Below are positions 1 through 10,273 of a stretch of DNA of 64,000 nucleotides, in pieces (the stretch's first letter is position 1; each line of letters opens with the position of its first letter). The DNA is from Bombardia bombarda. Its lineage: Eukaryota > Ascomycota > Sordariomycetes > Sordariales > Lasiosphaeriaceae. The stretch lies in assembly GCA_030512295.1 (NCBI GenBank), contig JAULSR010000004.1:1302001-1366000 (forward strand), given 5' to 3'. Under the pieces are notes generated by a model. The model was not told where the DNA came from, searched no databases, and saw only the letters and a list, made by a program, of their open reading frames with translations. The position numbers and the translations under genes were made by a program.

Positions 1-500
1 CCCTGGTGTCCCAGGAGCCCACGCTCTACCAGGGCACGATCCGCGACAACATTCTGCTTGGCGCACCGAACGAGGTCACGGACGAGCAGATCAGCTTTGC
101 GTGCCGCGAGGCCAACATCTACGACTTCATTCTGTCGCTCCCCGACGGGTTCAATACGCTGGTCGGCTCCAAGGGCGCTCTGCTCAGTGGTGGCCAGAAG
201 CAGCGCATCGCTATCGCTCGCGCACTCGTGCGTGACCCCAAGATCCTGCTCCTCGACGAGGCCACGAGCGCGCTCGACTCAGAGAGCGAGCACGTTGTGC
301 AGGCAGCGCTAGACAAGGCGGCCAAGGGCCGCACGACGATTGCGGTGGCGCATCGCCTGAGCACGATCCAGAAGGCAGATATCATTTATGTGTTCGACCA
401 GGGCAGGATTGTCGAGCAGGGCACACATTCGGACTTGATGAAGAAGAATGGGCGCTATGCCGAGCTGGTCAACCTGCAGAGTCTGGAGAAGACTGGGTGA
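1..500 (+). CDS. ABC multidrug transporter, C-terminal nucleotide-binding domain (5' truncated)
   Basis: This is the last ~165 residues of an ABCB/P-glycoprotein-like exporter; the rest lies left of the window. The reading frame is open from base 3, so there is no start codon here. In order one sees the Q-loop region (SQEPTLYQGTIRDNI), the ABC signature LSGGQKQR, Walker B ending in LLLDEATSALD, and the H-loop in VAHRLSTI. The Walker A is off the window. The C-terminus is the usual short tail after the second NBD of a full-length MDR transporter. Family knowledge: such proteins use ATP hydrolysis to move hydrophobic compounds or lipopeptides across the plasma membrane, as do Pmd1, Mdr1 and Ste6. 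Which substrate class applies cannot be told from this piece. The stop is TGA at 498-500. Confidence 0.95.
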   Translation, partial: LVSQEPTLYQGTIRDNILLGAPNEVTDEQISFACREANIYDFILSLPDGFNTLVGSKGALLSGGQKQRIAIARALVRDPKILLLDEATSALDSESEHVVQAALDKAAKGRTTIAVAHRLSTIQKADIIYVFDQGRIVEQGTHSDLMKKNGRYAELVNLQSLEKTG

Positions 501-1661
501 AAAGGGATATTTGAGAAGTCAAAAATATAGGGGCCGCCATATAAGAGTGGTATTTCATTTCTTCATCATCTGGGTCATATCATGGCATCGCAAGAGCTGG
601 CAGGCGTTTTTGGGGTTTATCTATTTGTCGCTTTTTACAGGGCAATCTCGTCTCAATACAGGGGCATCTTGAGAGATATATATACATCTATGGACTTGGT
701 TGCATACGCTTGCTCTTTTGCTTTTCTCTTTCTTTTCGTCTTGTTTAGATTCCCTCAACGGGTCGCTTGTGGATTCTATGACCTACAGAGCGGTGTTTAT
801 TTTGTATCACAACATTAACTCTGTAATTACTGTCCTCAATTGAAGATATCATATCATTAACTGTTGTCATGTTGGAAAGGGGCGCGCACACTCGAATGAC
901 GTGTTGCTAGGTATTGCGCAAGGCGGTTGGGTTTACACAGTACGTTCGCCACCGCATTCATATCCCTGCCAAATCTAGAACAGTCGCTCATTCAAAACCC
1001 CACCCACCCCCACTATCCGATAGCGCCCAATCAATGGTGACAAACAGCGGGCCGCCTTGGCCCCTTGGCGAGTCTTGGGAGGCGATATACAAAAGTACCT
1101 GAAGCTGCTGGTTTCGGTAGCTGACGACTTGCATCACCAGCCTGGCTCGCCTGGCTCTGCAACCGCCATGAATACCTAGTACTGTGTAGGTCTGTCGGTC
1201 ATGTGTTTGTTTGAAAGGTAAACAGAAAACTGCAGTTTGGGGAAAAAGAGATCTGTCCTCTCTACCTATGATACCTTATACTTAATACCTCTCTCTATCA
1301 ATACCTCTCTCTATCAACTTCTTATCCAACGCAGCTCTCGACCTTTTGTTCTTTTCTGAATCATCATCACTCCACACATCCTTGGCGCCTTGGCAAGGCT
1401 TGCCTAATGATAACTTTATGATCGGATCGACAGAACCTGAACAACACACTCGCTCCTGCCCGTAGTTTGCCGTTTGCTGGGCATTACGAAATAAGTGTTG
1501 GTGAATTAAGTTTCAATCAGGCTACCTATCGGCTACGAAGTTGCATTCTACAGCAGCCGCTGCCCGCAATCGCATACAGACCTACACCGCCGTAACGCGC
1601 GAAGCAACACCACGCATACATCTCTTTCTTCGATACCCGCCTTACACGAACAAACCTAACA
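501..1661. other. Intergenic: ABC transporter 3' flank and SARAF-like promoter
   Basis: No coding signal is seen. The first ~350 bp are AT-richer and look like a 3' UTR and terminator area. The last ~400 bp contain pyrimidine-rich stretches (CTCTCTATCAATACC occurs as a direct repeat near 1290-1316) as expected for a fungal promoter and leader. Confidence 0.5.
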
Positions 1662-2786
1662 ATGCGACTCGATCCCACACCCAACCATCGCCGCCCGCCG
1701 GCGCTGCTCTCCTCCCTCTTCCTCCAGCTCCTCCTCCTCCTCCTCCCATCCGCCGCATCAGCAGCAGCATCAATAAAGCCGCCCTCCAAGAACGCCATCC
1801 TCCTATCCGATGTAAGCGCTCCCCTTTCCCCCTTCCTTCCCCCCCTATTTACATTGACAAACCCCCCCCCCCCCCAGGTCCAATCCCTAACCCTCCGCGC
1901 CTCCCTCCCCACCACCCACCGCCGCCTCCCGTCCCCCATCCCCCAGCTCAAATGCATCTCCCACCCGTCCCTCTGCGCGCTGCACGCCATCCCCCTCCTG
2001 CGCTGCGTCAACCAGGGCCCCGCCTACGACCCCCAGGACATCCAGTGGGCCTGCACCGCCACCGACATGCCCTCGACCCTCAAGCTCGGCAGCACCGACG
2101 TCATCTGCGAGGGCTACTCGAGCCCCGACGACCCGTACATCTTGCGCGGCAGCTGCGGGGTCGAGTACCGGCTCGTGCTGACGGAGGAGGGGGAGCGGAG
2201 GTATCCTAACCTGGGGGGTGGGGGTGGGGGTGGGGGTGGGGAGGACGGAGAGAGTGACTGGGCGGGATATATATTCGGCGTCATTTTCTTTTCTGTGCTG
2301 GCGTGGGTTGTGTGGAGTGCCTGTGTGCAGGCCAATGCGAATAGGAGGCCGACTGGACCGGCTGGTCAGCCGCGACGACGTGGTTGGGGAGGTGGTGGAG
2401 GTGGTGGAGGTGGTGGTCCTGGGTTCGGTGGAGGCGGAGGAGGTGGTGGTGGTGCACCATGGAACGACTCAGACGACCCACCACCGCCGTACCCAGGCAC
2501 CAAGCCGTCGACACAGCCGGGGGCCGCCGCTGGGTGGCGTCCTGGGTTCTGGTCGGGTCTCGCAGGCGGCGCGGCGGCTGCATACTTGGCCGGGAATAGG
2601 GGCGGCCGACGGGACAATAGCTACGGTTACAACTACGGTCAAGGAGGAGGCGTTGGCGGCGGCGGCGGCGGATATGGAAGCACGTGGGGTGGAGGAGGGT
2701 CACCATCGTCTCCTTCAGGGTCCAGCGGATCCAGTTCGACTGCCCGTCATGAGAGCACGGGATTCGGTTCGACCAGTCGGCGCTGA
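1662..2786 (+). CDS. SARAF-like store-operated calcium entry regulator (two exons)
   Basis: Coding exons are 1662-1811 and 1878-2786, giving about 352 residues. The 66-bp intron (GTAAGC...CCCAG) carries a 14-C tract and is a multiple of three without stops. Splicing joins ILLSD to VQSLTLR, matching the conserved SARAF (DUF1183) start of the lumenal domain, which supports removing it. Visible parts: a hydrophobic N-terminal signal peptide (LLLLLLPSAASAAA), a Cys-containing lumenal domain (QLKC, LCALH, LRCVNQG, WACTA, VICEGY, SCGVEY), a single membrane segment near residues 181-202 (YIFGVIFFSVLAWVVWSACV), then a Gly/Pro-rich low-complexity cytosolic tail. Known family role: an ER membrane protein that damps store-operated calcium entry in animals. 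Fungi lack clear STIM/Orai, so the role here is unknown. Confidence 0.87.
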   Translation: MRLDPTPNHRRPPALLSSLFLQLLLLLLPSAASAAASIKPPSKNAILLSDVSAPLSPFLPPLFTLTNPPPPQVQSLTLRASLPTTHRRLPSPIPQLKCISHPSLCALHAIPLLRCVNQGPAYDPQDIQWACTATDMPSTLKLGSTDVICEGYSSPDDPYILRGSCGVEYRLVLTEEGERRYPNLGGGGGGGGGEDGESDWAGYIFGVIFFSVLAWVVWSACVQANANRRPTGPAGQPRRRGWGGGGGGGGGGPGFGGGGGGGGGAPWNDSDDPPPPYPGTKPSTQPGAAAGWRPGFWSGLAGGAAAAYLAGNRGGRRDNSYGYNYGQGGGVGGGGGGYGSTWGGGGSPSSPSGSSGSSSTARHESTGFGSTSRR

Positions 2787-3253
2787 TGGATGACCTGCTT
2801 GCCGAACACGCCGGCCGACACGACATGTGATGAGAGCCGAGGAAGTCAGGGGAGTAGGAATAAATGCGCCACAATATGTACAAGTTTCCCTATCTAGGGA
2901 TCATGCTTCTTCTGATCTCCGCTTCTATCTTGCCCGAATATTGATAATGTATAACTGCAACGCAACTTGCCCGTGGGCCGCTCCACGTTCCTGCCTGAAA
3001 AGAATGGCCCACGCACTCCACGTGGAGCTAATATCACATGAATATAATTACATTGGCCAGAAATCCAATCCCATGGACGGCCCCTTCTGTCCAGTCGACG
3101 CCCCTATGAATCCTGTGAATCTTCTGAGCACCCCTACATACCATTATCGTCACTGGCGATATCAGGGTAGATGAGGCGCATCAACTTCACGTCTCCTGCC
3201 TATACTTTGACTGCTTGCGCGCATATCGTCTTTGCATATCCGTCTAAATCTTC
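2787..3253. other. Convergent 3' flanks of SARAF-like gene and BRE1
   Basis: About 470 bp between two stop codons on opposite strands. No ORF or RNA gene is recognised. It should contain both polyadenylation regions. Confidence 0.5.
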
Positions 3254-6071
3254 CTAAAGATGAGCAGCCATGGCGTCTGACCGGTCAAAGGCCTTGTTGC
3301 AGCTCGGGCACTTCCTCATACGATTAGCCAGTCTGTTGTCGACACATTCGTTGCAGAAAACATGGCCGCATCCTTTGAGGATGGTGTTCTTGAAGTTACT
3401 CCGGCAAACTGAACAGAGCACCAAGTTCTGAAAAATAGTCAGTATCTCATGCAAAATAAAGGGGGCATTCAGGGTATAAACACGTACTCTTAGCATCTCC
3501 TCCTCGTCCGACGAGTTGCTTTGGCACTTGTGCTTCCATTTGTCGCAATCCTTGGAAATCTCCCTCAGGCGCACCTTGAGCTTCTCAACCTCGGTCTCGA
3601 GGTTCATTAGCTGCTCCTTAGCCGCCGTGTTGGTCGCGTCCTTCGACTTGACGAGGTTCATGAGGTCCGAGATCTGCGCCTTGACAGAATCCGCTCTTCG
3701 GGTTACATCTGCACTCAACAATTCCAGCTTCTTATTCTCGGCCACAATCGTCGAGTTTGACTGTTTCAAGTCCGCAATCTGCTTCTCCAGAGTGCTGGTC
3801 AGGGTTTTGTGCTCTTTTACGAGCTCATTAAGATTTGAAATAATCTCCGAGCTCTTTCCGTTTTGTCCGCGCAGCGTCCGTATCTCAGCAGTCCGAATGT
3901 CCATGTCCTTCCGCGCTGCAAAGTACTTTTGATCTGCCTTGCTTTTCTCGGCAGTAAGAACAGCGACTCGATCCTCCAATGCGCGGAAGTCCATCACCTT
4001 GTTGTGTGCTAATCCCATGGCCTTCTTGTACGATCTTTCTAGGAGTGGAATCTCCTTGCTGATCGCTTCAAAGTCTTTTTCCAGTTTTATATACTTTAGC
4101 CGCAGCTCCTCAGTCGCCAGAGCTTCCAAATCCTCTCGGGGGGCAGTCATTGTCGTATCTTCGCTCGGTCGTAGTCGCTCCAGCTCGGATTCAAGTTCTG
4201 CTATACGGTCGACCTGAGCTCCGACCAACTCATCCATATGGGTGGAAGCAGTCTTCTCCTGCTCTTGGCTGGCCTTTCGCATTGCTAATTCCGCCAACAG
4301 TTCGTCTCGGGCAGAGCGGATCCGTGTCAGATCCTGGTCTTTTTGCTGAACCTGGTCCTCCAACTCGGATGTGAGATTTTGCGCCTCCACCTCAAGCTCA
4401 GCACGGTAGGCCGTTCTCTCAGCTTGAAGTTTGGTAGCATCCTCGCGTAATTGCTTGTTGAGGGCCTCAAGATGATTGATCCTCCTGATGAGATCCTCAT
4501 TCTGAAGTTTGAACTGTTTAAAAACCTCGGTCCTGGCGTAGTCTTCGTCCGTGATAGCCTCTTTTTTCCCTTTGAAGGTCGCGTTCTCATCTTGCAGGCC
4601 CTTTATCTCTGATAGGCAAGACTGCAGCTGCTCTTTCTGTTTGGCCATGATAGCAACAGCCTCCTTGTACTGAATCTTCAGTTCCTCGGTGTCGCCGTTA
4701 GTCATGCTGGAGCTGGCGCCATTTTCGTCGGATCCGGATGGTCGAGTGGTCGAGTTGGCCAATGCCTGCTGTTCCAGCTTTTGGACCTGTTGACTCTTGA
4801 CGCGATCCAGCTTACGCTCTGCCTTGATAACCTTCAGTGTGGCGGTATCATACTGTTCGGATAGCGAGGCATTCTCAGCTTCAAGTCGCTCTATCTTCAC
4901 GCCTAGCTCCTTCTGCTTTGCGAGAAGAAGCTTGGCTTGTGATTCCAGTTTGGCAACCTCAGGCTTTATCTCACCGCGCGCACTGGCAAGTCGCTTGAAA
5001 AGGGCCTCGGCCTTGGTGGTTAATACCTTCCCTTTGTCTCCCAGGTGCTTCTTAAACTCCTTGCTGTCCCTAAAAGACAGGGCTGATACCGGGGTAGGGG
5101 GAGAATCTGGCAAAGTTAGATGCTGGACATGCACAGGGCATTGATGGGGCGCCGTACCTGAAGAGTCGCGAGGAGAAGCAAGCGGAACGGTGCCCTCGAC
5201 TGACAGCTCAAGCTCTTGTACCAACTAAGTTGGGTGTCAGTGGGGCTTTTTCATGTGACGGGGGGGCAGAAGCGACGCACCTGAAGGACCCAAGCGTCAA
5301 GTATCCTCATGTGATCATCATGGTGTGTTGAGTTCTTTTCTACTTCCTGAAGACGGGCTTCCAGAATAGACTTTTCGCGTTTGTACTCGAGCATTTGACG
5401 ATATATAGCGCCCTTTTGGTATTCCTGCGCGCATCAAATGGGGTCAGCTGGACGTCCGTGTTGAGTCCACGGTGGGGGGAAAGTCTGTACACAGCATGGC
5501 GGAGAAGATAGCGGAGTGGTTTTATTTTTTGAAGGCATTCAGTGGGGTAGTGAAAACAGAGAGAGGCCTGGGAGTCGAGGATGCTGTGGCCAGCAAGCCG
5601 CGCATTAGCAACGGGTCGAGCAGATCAAGGCGATCGATGCTGGCGGCTGTCACATAGAATACTCCAAGCTCCCTGGCGGGTGTGTGACGCGACGGTGACG
5701 GCGGGGACGGCGGGGACGGGGACGGGGACGGGGACGGGGACGGGGATGGCGAGCGCGACCGTTATCATGGCGTCGTCGTCGCGTGGGGAGATAGATGATG
5801 ACGGCCGGCCGAACAAGGGAGAGAGAGAGGGAAGATGATGACGCAGTCGGGGGAAATTCGCTTTCTGTCGTGTGACACCACTCACCTCAATCCAGGCCTC
5901 TTCCCTCATGTCGCCAGAGTCGTCCTTGGACTTGCTGCTGCCGTTGATGGCCTGGCGCTTGGTGGGCGGAGCGTAGTCGTCGACCGCGCTGGACGCGGGT
6001 CTCTTCCTGTCCTCCATCTTGACGAAGGTGGCAGGACGAGGCAAGGCGGACTTTGGAGTGGCAATCGGCAT
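3254..6071 (-). CDS. BRE1: E3 ubiquitin-protein ligase BRE1 (histone H2B ubiquitination), five exons
   Basis: Exons read on the minus strand: 6071-5886, 5424-5281, 5224-5158, 5106-3488 and 3427-3254, totalling 2190 nt (729 residues) with consistent phases. The N-terminus has MEDRKRP and a basic KR motif, then [21 protein letters not shown], the conserved start of the Bre1 coiled coil. Long heptad-rich helix follows (residues ~60-665). The last exon encodes a C3HC4 RING finger (CSVC, CGHVFC, CPSC). Bre1 with the E2 Rad6 monoubiquitinates histone H2B, which promotes H3K4 and H3K79 methylation. A second ATG at 6017 (MEDRKRP) is an alternative start. Intron 1 is long for this locus (461 bp) and holds a GGGGAC minisatellite. 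The 51- and 60-nt introns are stop-free multiples of three. It diverges from BDP1. Confidence 0.95.
5699..5750. repeat. GGGGAC minisatellite in BRE1 intron 1
   Basis: About seven tandem GGGGAC units, with two slightly longer GGCGGGGAC units at the left, lie inside the 461-bp first intron of BRE1. The G-rich strand is the template strand of the gene. Confidence 0.9.
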
Positions 6072-6792
6072 CAGAAAAGGCCGCGGCGAGAGTACGAGGA
6101 CAAAGGGGAGTACGGTGGAGAGAAAAAAAACACGGTCCGACGTCTAGCAAATGTGGGCGTAGCAAGTCGGACCCGAAAATGGCCGGCGAAATGGGTGAGA
6201 AGTTGGGGTGTTGAAAGAGCGTACGGTTTTGGATTGGGAAGAACGGGGGAGAGAAGAACCGGGTCTGGGAGACTGGAGACTTGGAGAGTTGACCAAGGAA
6301 GGCCATTTCGAAGATTGAAGAGTGGCGCTAGTCTTCTTTTGACCGAAGCCCGGCTGAGCGGCGCTGGGTTCCAAGGCTGTCCTCAGGGGCCCTTGCGCGC
6401 TGTGACCGTGTTCTTAGTCTCAAGCTGCAGGCTAGCCTTCTAGGTTCTAGGTGCCCGCTCTGCCCTTTAGGTTTTAGTTTTAGCACGCTGAACCAAACTG
6501 CCCTGTTAAACCATCGCGTTCGGCGCCCACCATCCCACCAAAGCTGCGTTGCTCTTCCGCTTGTCATCGATCATCTGTCACTCGCTCAACTTGCTACCCG
6601 CTACCTACCTATATATCTGAGCTGAACCTATAATCCTTGCTACAATTAAGAGATCAACTGACTGCGACTACGACAGCGAGAGCGACAGCGACAAAGATCC
6701 AGACCAGGATCCGGCCACAGGCAATGCCCCTCGAGGTTCCCGCAGTCGGCTAACCAAAACGCAACCAAGGCTTGGTGGGGGAGTCACCTAAG
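6072..6792. promoter_or_regulatory. Divergent promoter between BRE1 and BDP1
   Basis: The ~720 bp separate two head-to-head genes and must contain both core promoters. A TACCTACCTA motif lies near 6600. A ten-codon open frame (ATG at 6724, TAA at 6751-6753) precedes the BDP1 start and could act as a uORF. No TATA box stands out. Confidence 0.6.
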
Positions 6793-8823
6793 ATGCTCAA
6801 CGTCAAGAAGCTGGGCTTCAAGCCCAAGGCAAAGGGAGTCCTAGCCCGCCGCAGTGTGCCGACACCATCATCTAAAACCGGCGACGCAGCTTCGTCGACG
6901 CCGACCCCCGCCCCTGGGCAAGAATCGCAAACACCTGCCCCGGAGTCGCAGTCGGCCCCCGAGCCGACCCCTCCCCAGTTGCTCTCACTGCCTTCTGGCC
7001 CCGATACCTCTTCGACAGATGTGCCATCCCAGGGCCATGCAGCGCCAAGCTTGTTAGATTCTGCTCAGACGACCAGCCCAACTGAGGCGCCTTCCGCGAG
7101 CTCTAAAAGGGCAGAAGAGTCACATGTCGCCGCTCCGCCGTCTCCTCCTCCGACTGCAACTCCTGCTCCGCCTATAATATCCAAATCTAGTGCCGGAGGA
7201 TCCTCGGTTGCTGTACACGAAACGAATAAAGACACCCCGTCAGAAGACACGCCGACTGCTGAATCGGCTGTCGAGACTCATCCAGCCCCAGTCCAGGGTT
7301 CCATCCCCAGTCCTCGGGCCGCCACACAGCGTGTTACCAGACGTTCTCTCCCCGAGGCGCAAAAATCCATACCCACTCCCGCCACCGCCCCAGCTGCCTC
7401 CAGCTCTGTCTCTACGGAATCAGTCAGCTCCGCCTCGCCGCAGACAGCCTCGCCCGAGGAACCGGCTACGGCTGGAAGTGAACCAGCTCAAGCGGTGACG
7501 CCACCTACCGACGACGCCACAACCAGCCCGCCCCAACCCAGCATCGAAGCATCGGCTGAGCCTAGCACCCCGGTGGCCTCTGCAGCCGCTCCGAAAGCAA
7601 GCCGCACCCGAAAGCGCAATGCAGATGGGCGCGAGACTGGAGATGCCCCCGCCCCGGCCGACGGCGCCGTCGAACCGCCCAAGAAGCGTACCAGGGTGAG
7701 GAAAGTTGCTCCTCTGCCAAGCGAAGAGGGTTACCAACCGAAGACTACGGCCAGGGCAAAGCGGACTCGAAAGTCAAGAGCTTCAGAAGATAACGAAGGA
7801 GCTGCCGCGGAAGAAGGCGGGGAAGGCACGCCCAGACCAGCCAAGAGAAGTGGGAGACAACGCGAAGCGACTCCCGAAGACGCCGAAACTGTCCAGCTCG
7901 ACGCCAGCCAGGTGAAGATGGCCGAACTCGCCAAAGACATGCACATCGGCAAGAAGTTCAGCCTACACGACGAGCTTATGGAGCGAGAAAGGATGAAGCG
8001 CCAAAAGGCCTACGACAAGCGTAGGCAAAAGAACTTTGGTGAGCCTACCGAGGACGGCGAAGCAGACCAGGCTACCCCCGGCGCTGCCGCCAAGTCAGAA
8101 TCCAACACCCCCTCCGGCGGCGCAGCCGCCACCACCACCGCCGACGCCGACTCTCCCGGCAGCGGCCGTCCCGGCTTCCTCGCCCCCGCCGGTGAGACCT
8201 ACCAAATCGTCGACGGCGAGATCGTCCTCGACTCGCGCTCCCTGCAAGTCGACCGCCATGCGCGCGCCGCCGCCGAGGCCGGCGAGCTCGAAGAGCAAGA
8301 AGAAAACGACTTCACCAACCACACCACGTCCGCCACCTACCTGCGCCGCAACCTCAAGCCCCAGCAATGGGCCGACGACGAGACCGAGAAGTTCTTCCAC
8401 GCGCTGAGCATGTTCGGCACCGACTTCGACACCATCAGCCGCATGTTCAAGACCAAGACGCGCAAGCACGTCAAGCTCAAGTTCAACCGCGAGGAGCGCG
8501 CCAACCCGGACCGCATCCAGGCCGCCCTCGTCGGCGAGAAGACGGTCAACATGAGCTTGGACGAGTACAAGCGCCACACGGGCAAGGAGTACGAGACCAC
8601 CGAGGCCATCGATGCTGAACTCAAAAAGGCCGAGACAGAGTTCGAGGCGCGCCAGAAGGCGATTGAGGACGAGAAGGTCGAGGAGCAGAGGAGGAAGCGC
8701 GAGGCGCTGTTTAGTGGGGGGAATAAGAATGATGGTGATGGCGAGGGTGAGGGAGGCGGGGGTGGGAAGAAGCGCAAGAGGGGGAGGGGGAGGAAGGCGA
8801 AGATGGGTGGGGCTTGTCTATGA
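6793..8823 (+). CDS. BDP1: TFIIIB subunit B'' (Bdp1), RNA polymerase III initiation factor
   Basis: Single exon, 676 residues from the first in-frame ATG after a TAA at 6751; the upstream codons are not a start. The N-terminal ~370 residues are Ser/Pro/Thr-rich and disordered with basic clusters. The C-terminal part has an extended SANT/Myb domain at about residues 520-580 (PQQWADDETEKFFHALSMFG then KTKTRKHVKLKFNREER), followed by a charged helix and a basic KKRKRGRGRK tail. This combination is diagnostic for Bdp1. Together with TBP and Brf1 it forms TFIIIB, which recruits RNA polymerase III to tRNA, 5S and U6 genes. A small upstream coding exon cannot be excluded, since CTAAG directly precedes the ATG. 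Confidence 0.92.
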   Translation: MLNVKKLGFKPKAKGVLARRSVPTPSSKTGDAASSTPTPAPGQESQTPAPESQSAPEPTPPQLLSLPSGPDTSSTDVPSQGHAAPSLLDSAQTTSPTEAPSASSKRAEESHVAAPPSPPPTATPAPPIISKSSAGGSSVAVHETNKDTPSEDTPTAESAVETHPAPVQGSIPSPRAATQRVTRRSLPEAQKSIPTPATAPAASSSVSTESVSSASPQTASPEEPATAGSEPAQAVTPPTDDATTSPPQPSIEASAEPSTPVASAAAPKASRTRKRNADGRETGDAPAPADGAVEPPKKRTRVRKVAPLPSEEGYQPKTTARAKRTRKSRASEDNEGAAAEEGGEGTPRPAKRSGRQREATPEDAETVQLDASQVKMAELAKDMHIGKKFSLHDELMERERMKRQKAYDKRRQKNFGEPTEDGEADQATPGAAAKSESNTPSGGAAATTTADADSPGSGRPGFLAPAGETYQIVDGEIVLDSRSLQVDRHARAAAEAGELEEQEENDFTNHTTSATYLRRNLKPQQWADDETEKFFHALSMFGTDFDTISRMFKTKTRKHVKLKFNREERANPDRIQAALVGEKTVNMSLDEYKRHTGKEYETTEAIDAELKKAETEFEARQKAIEDEKVEEQRRKREALFSGGNKNDGDGEGEGGGGGKKRKRGRGRKAKMGGACL

Positions 8824-10273
8824 AGGGTTAGGGAGACTAGGTTTTGTATGAGTGAGGTATGGTTAATGCGGCTGTTTTATTTGGTAGAAATGGCGACATG
8901 TTGTTTTATCTTGGTTTAGAAAAAAAAGCAGTGATGTGGGGGGTTAGGACCCGAAGGAGGGCTCTTTTATTCACATCTTAACGATTAAAGTCGTTGGCTA
9001 CTTTTGTGTGAACATGAAGCGGGAAAAGGAGGAAATAAACGGGGTACAGTCCTGGGCTGGAAAGGCCTCCATATACCAAAGATGGCCTCGTGGGACGAAG
9101 GTGGACAGACAGTGCTTGGGACAGCCATAAAATAGCGCCAAGATAGAGTGTCCCTACGTGGGCAGTATGTAGGAAAATAGAGGAAAAGCTCTTGATACTT
9201 TGTCGAAAAAACGACGCCCTCCTCAACTAAACAAACAGCGTGTGGTAATCCTGCTCTGCGTTATGTGATGAAAACCACGCGAGGAAGAAAAGGGGCTAGA
9301 ATAAAAGAGAAAACGCCAAAAATGATCAGTTGAACTGTGATAGCATCTTGAAGTTACCGTAGCTAAAGCAAAATACTTGTAGGTAGGTAGGTTACCCGCA
9401 GTAATGGCAATAGAACCAGAAATAAAGCAAAGCGGAGCGGAAGATGTGTATGTATTTCCCCCCTTTTCAAGCCCCTGTCTCCGTCCCACTACTACACCTC
9501 TATCTACATCTTTCCTTTCACTCTCCCTCCTTCCCTCTACTGTCCTCACCTCCTGCATGTCTGTCAGTCAGTTACCCTCTTTTCACCCACCCCCCCCCCC
9601 CCCCCCCCTCTCTCTCCCCGTTCTTCTTCTACTCATCCCCCAACACACCAATCATCCATCCACTGCACATCACCACCGCGTGTAGTTGTCTGTGTTTGAT
9701 AGAATTTAGCAACGCTAGCTGTGTCAAAATTACTACGAAGAAGAAAAAAATAGGCCCTCCCCTCCATGTTACCATGTCTTACAAGAGAGAAGGGAAAAAG
9801 GGGCGGCGCATCGTTGCTTAAAAAGATTATTTGTTTCATCTTCCACCCCTCAACGCCACGTAACAACACCCACCCACCACAACGCGCGCCCACCATATCT
9901 TCTTCATCTCATCTCGTCTCGCTCTCTGCTGGCCTCGCGTTTTTTTTTTCTCTTGCATCACAACACGAAAAAGAAAAACAAAAGAAAAAATTCAACCGAT
10001 ATGAAAGATCAAGACCAAGGCTAATCGGTGTGCGGTGTGCGGTCGCTCCGCCCCAGGTCAAAATCCACCCCTTCCCTTATTCCCCCCTTATCAAATGGAT
10101 ATTGAGGGAGAATCCCCCATGCAGCCAACCAACCTATCCCATTACATTCATTCCTCGGCTTTCGCAGATCCAAGACAGATGAGAGCGCGCCGCATAGCTA
10201 GCTGCTCTGCAAACCATAACCGGGAATCCACGCCCGCAAATAGACGTACGTCTAGGACAAAGACTGACCCCAT
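8824..10273. other. Convergent intergenic region between BDP1 and RAD23
   Basis: About 1.45 kb between two stop codons. It is low in coding signal, with pyrimidine-rich stretches, A-rich runs, a TAGGTAGGTAG motif at about 9379-9392 and a 19-base C tract at 9590-9608. No gene is supported. Confidence 0.5.
9590..9608. repeat. Poly-C tract (19 C)
   Basis: Uninterrupted run of 19 C followed by a short CT repeat, intergenic. Its length is likely to vary between reads and strains. Confidence 0.9.

Noticed and set aside
1526..2011. 161-codon minus ORF over the SARAF-like 5' end
   Set aside because: Antisense to a C-rich coding exon; Arg/Gly-rich product without motif.
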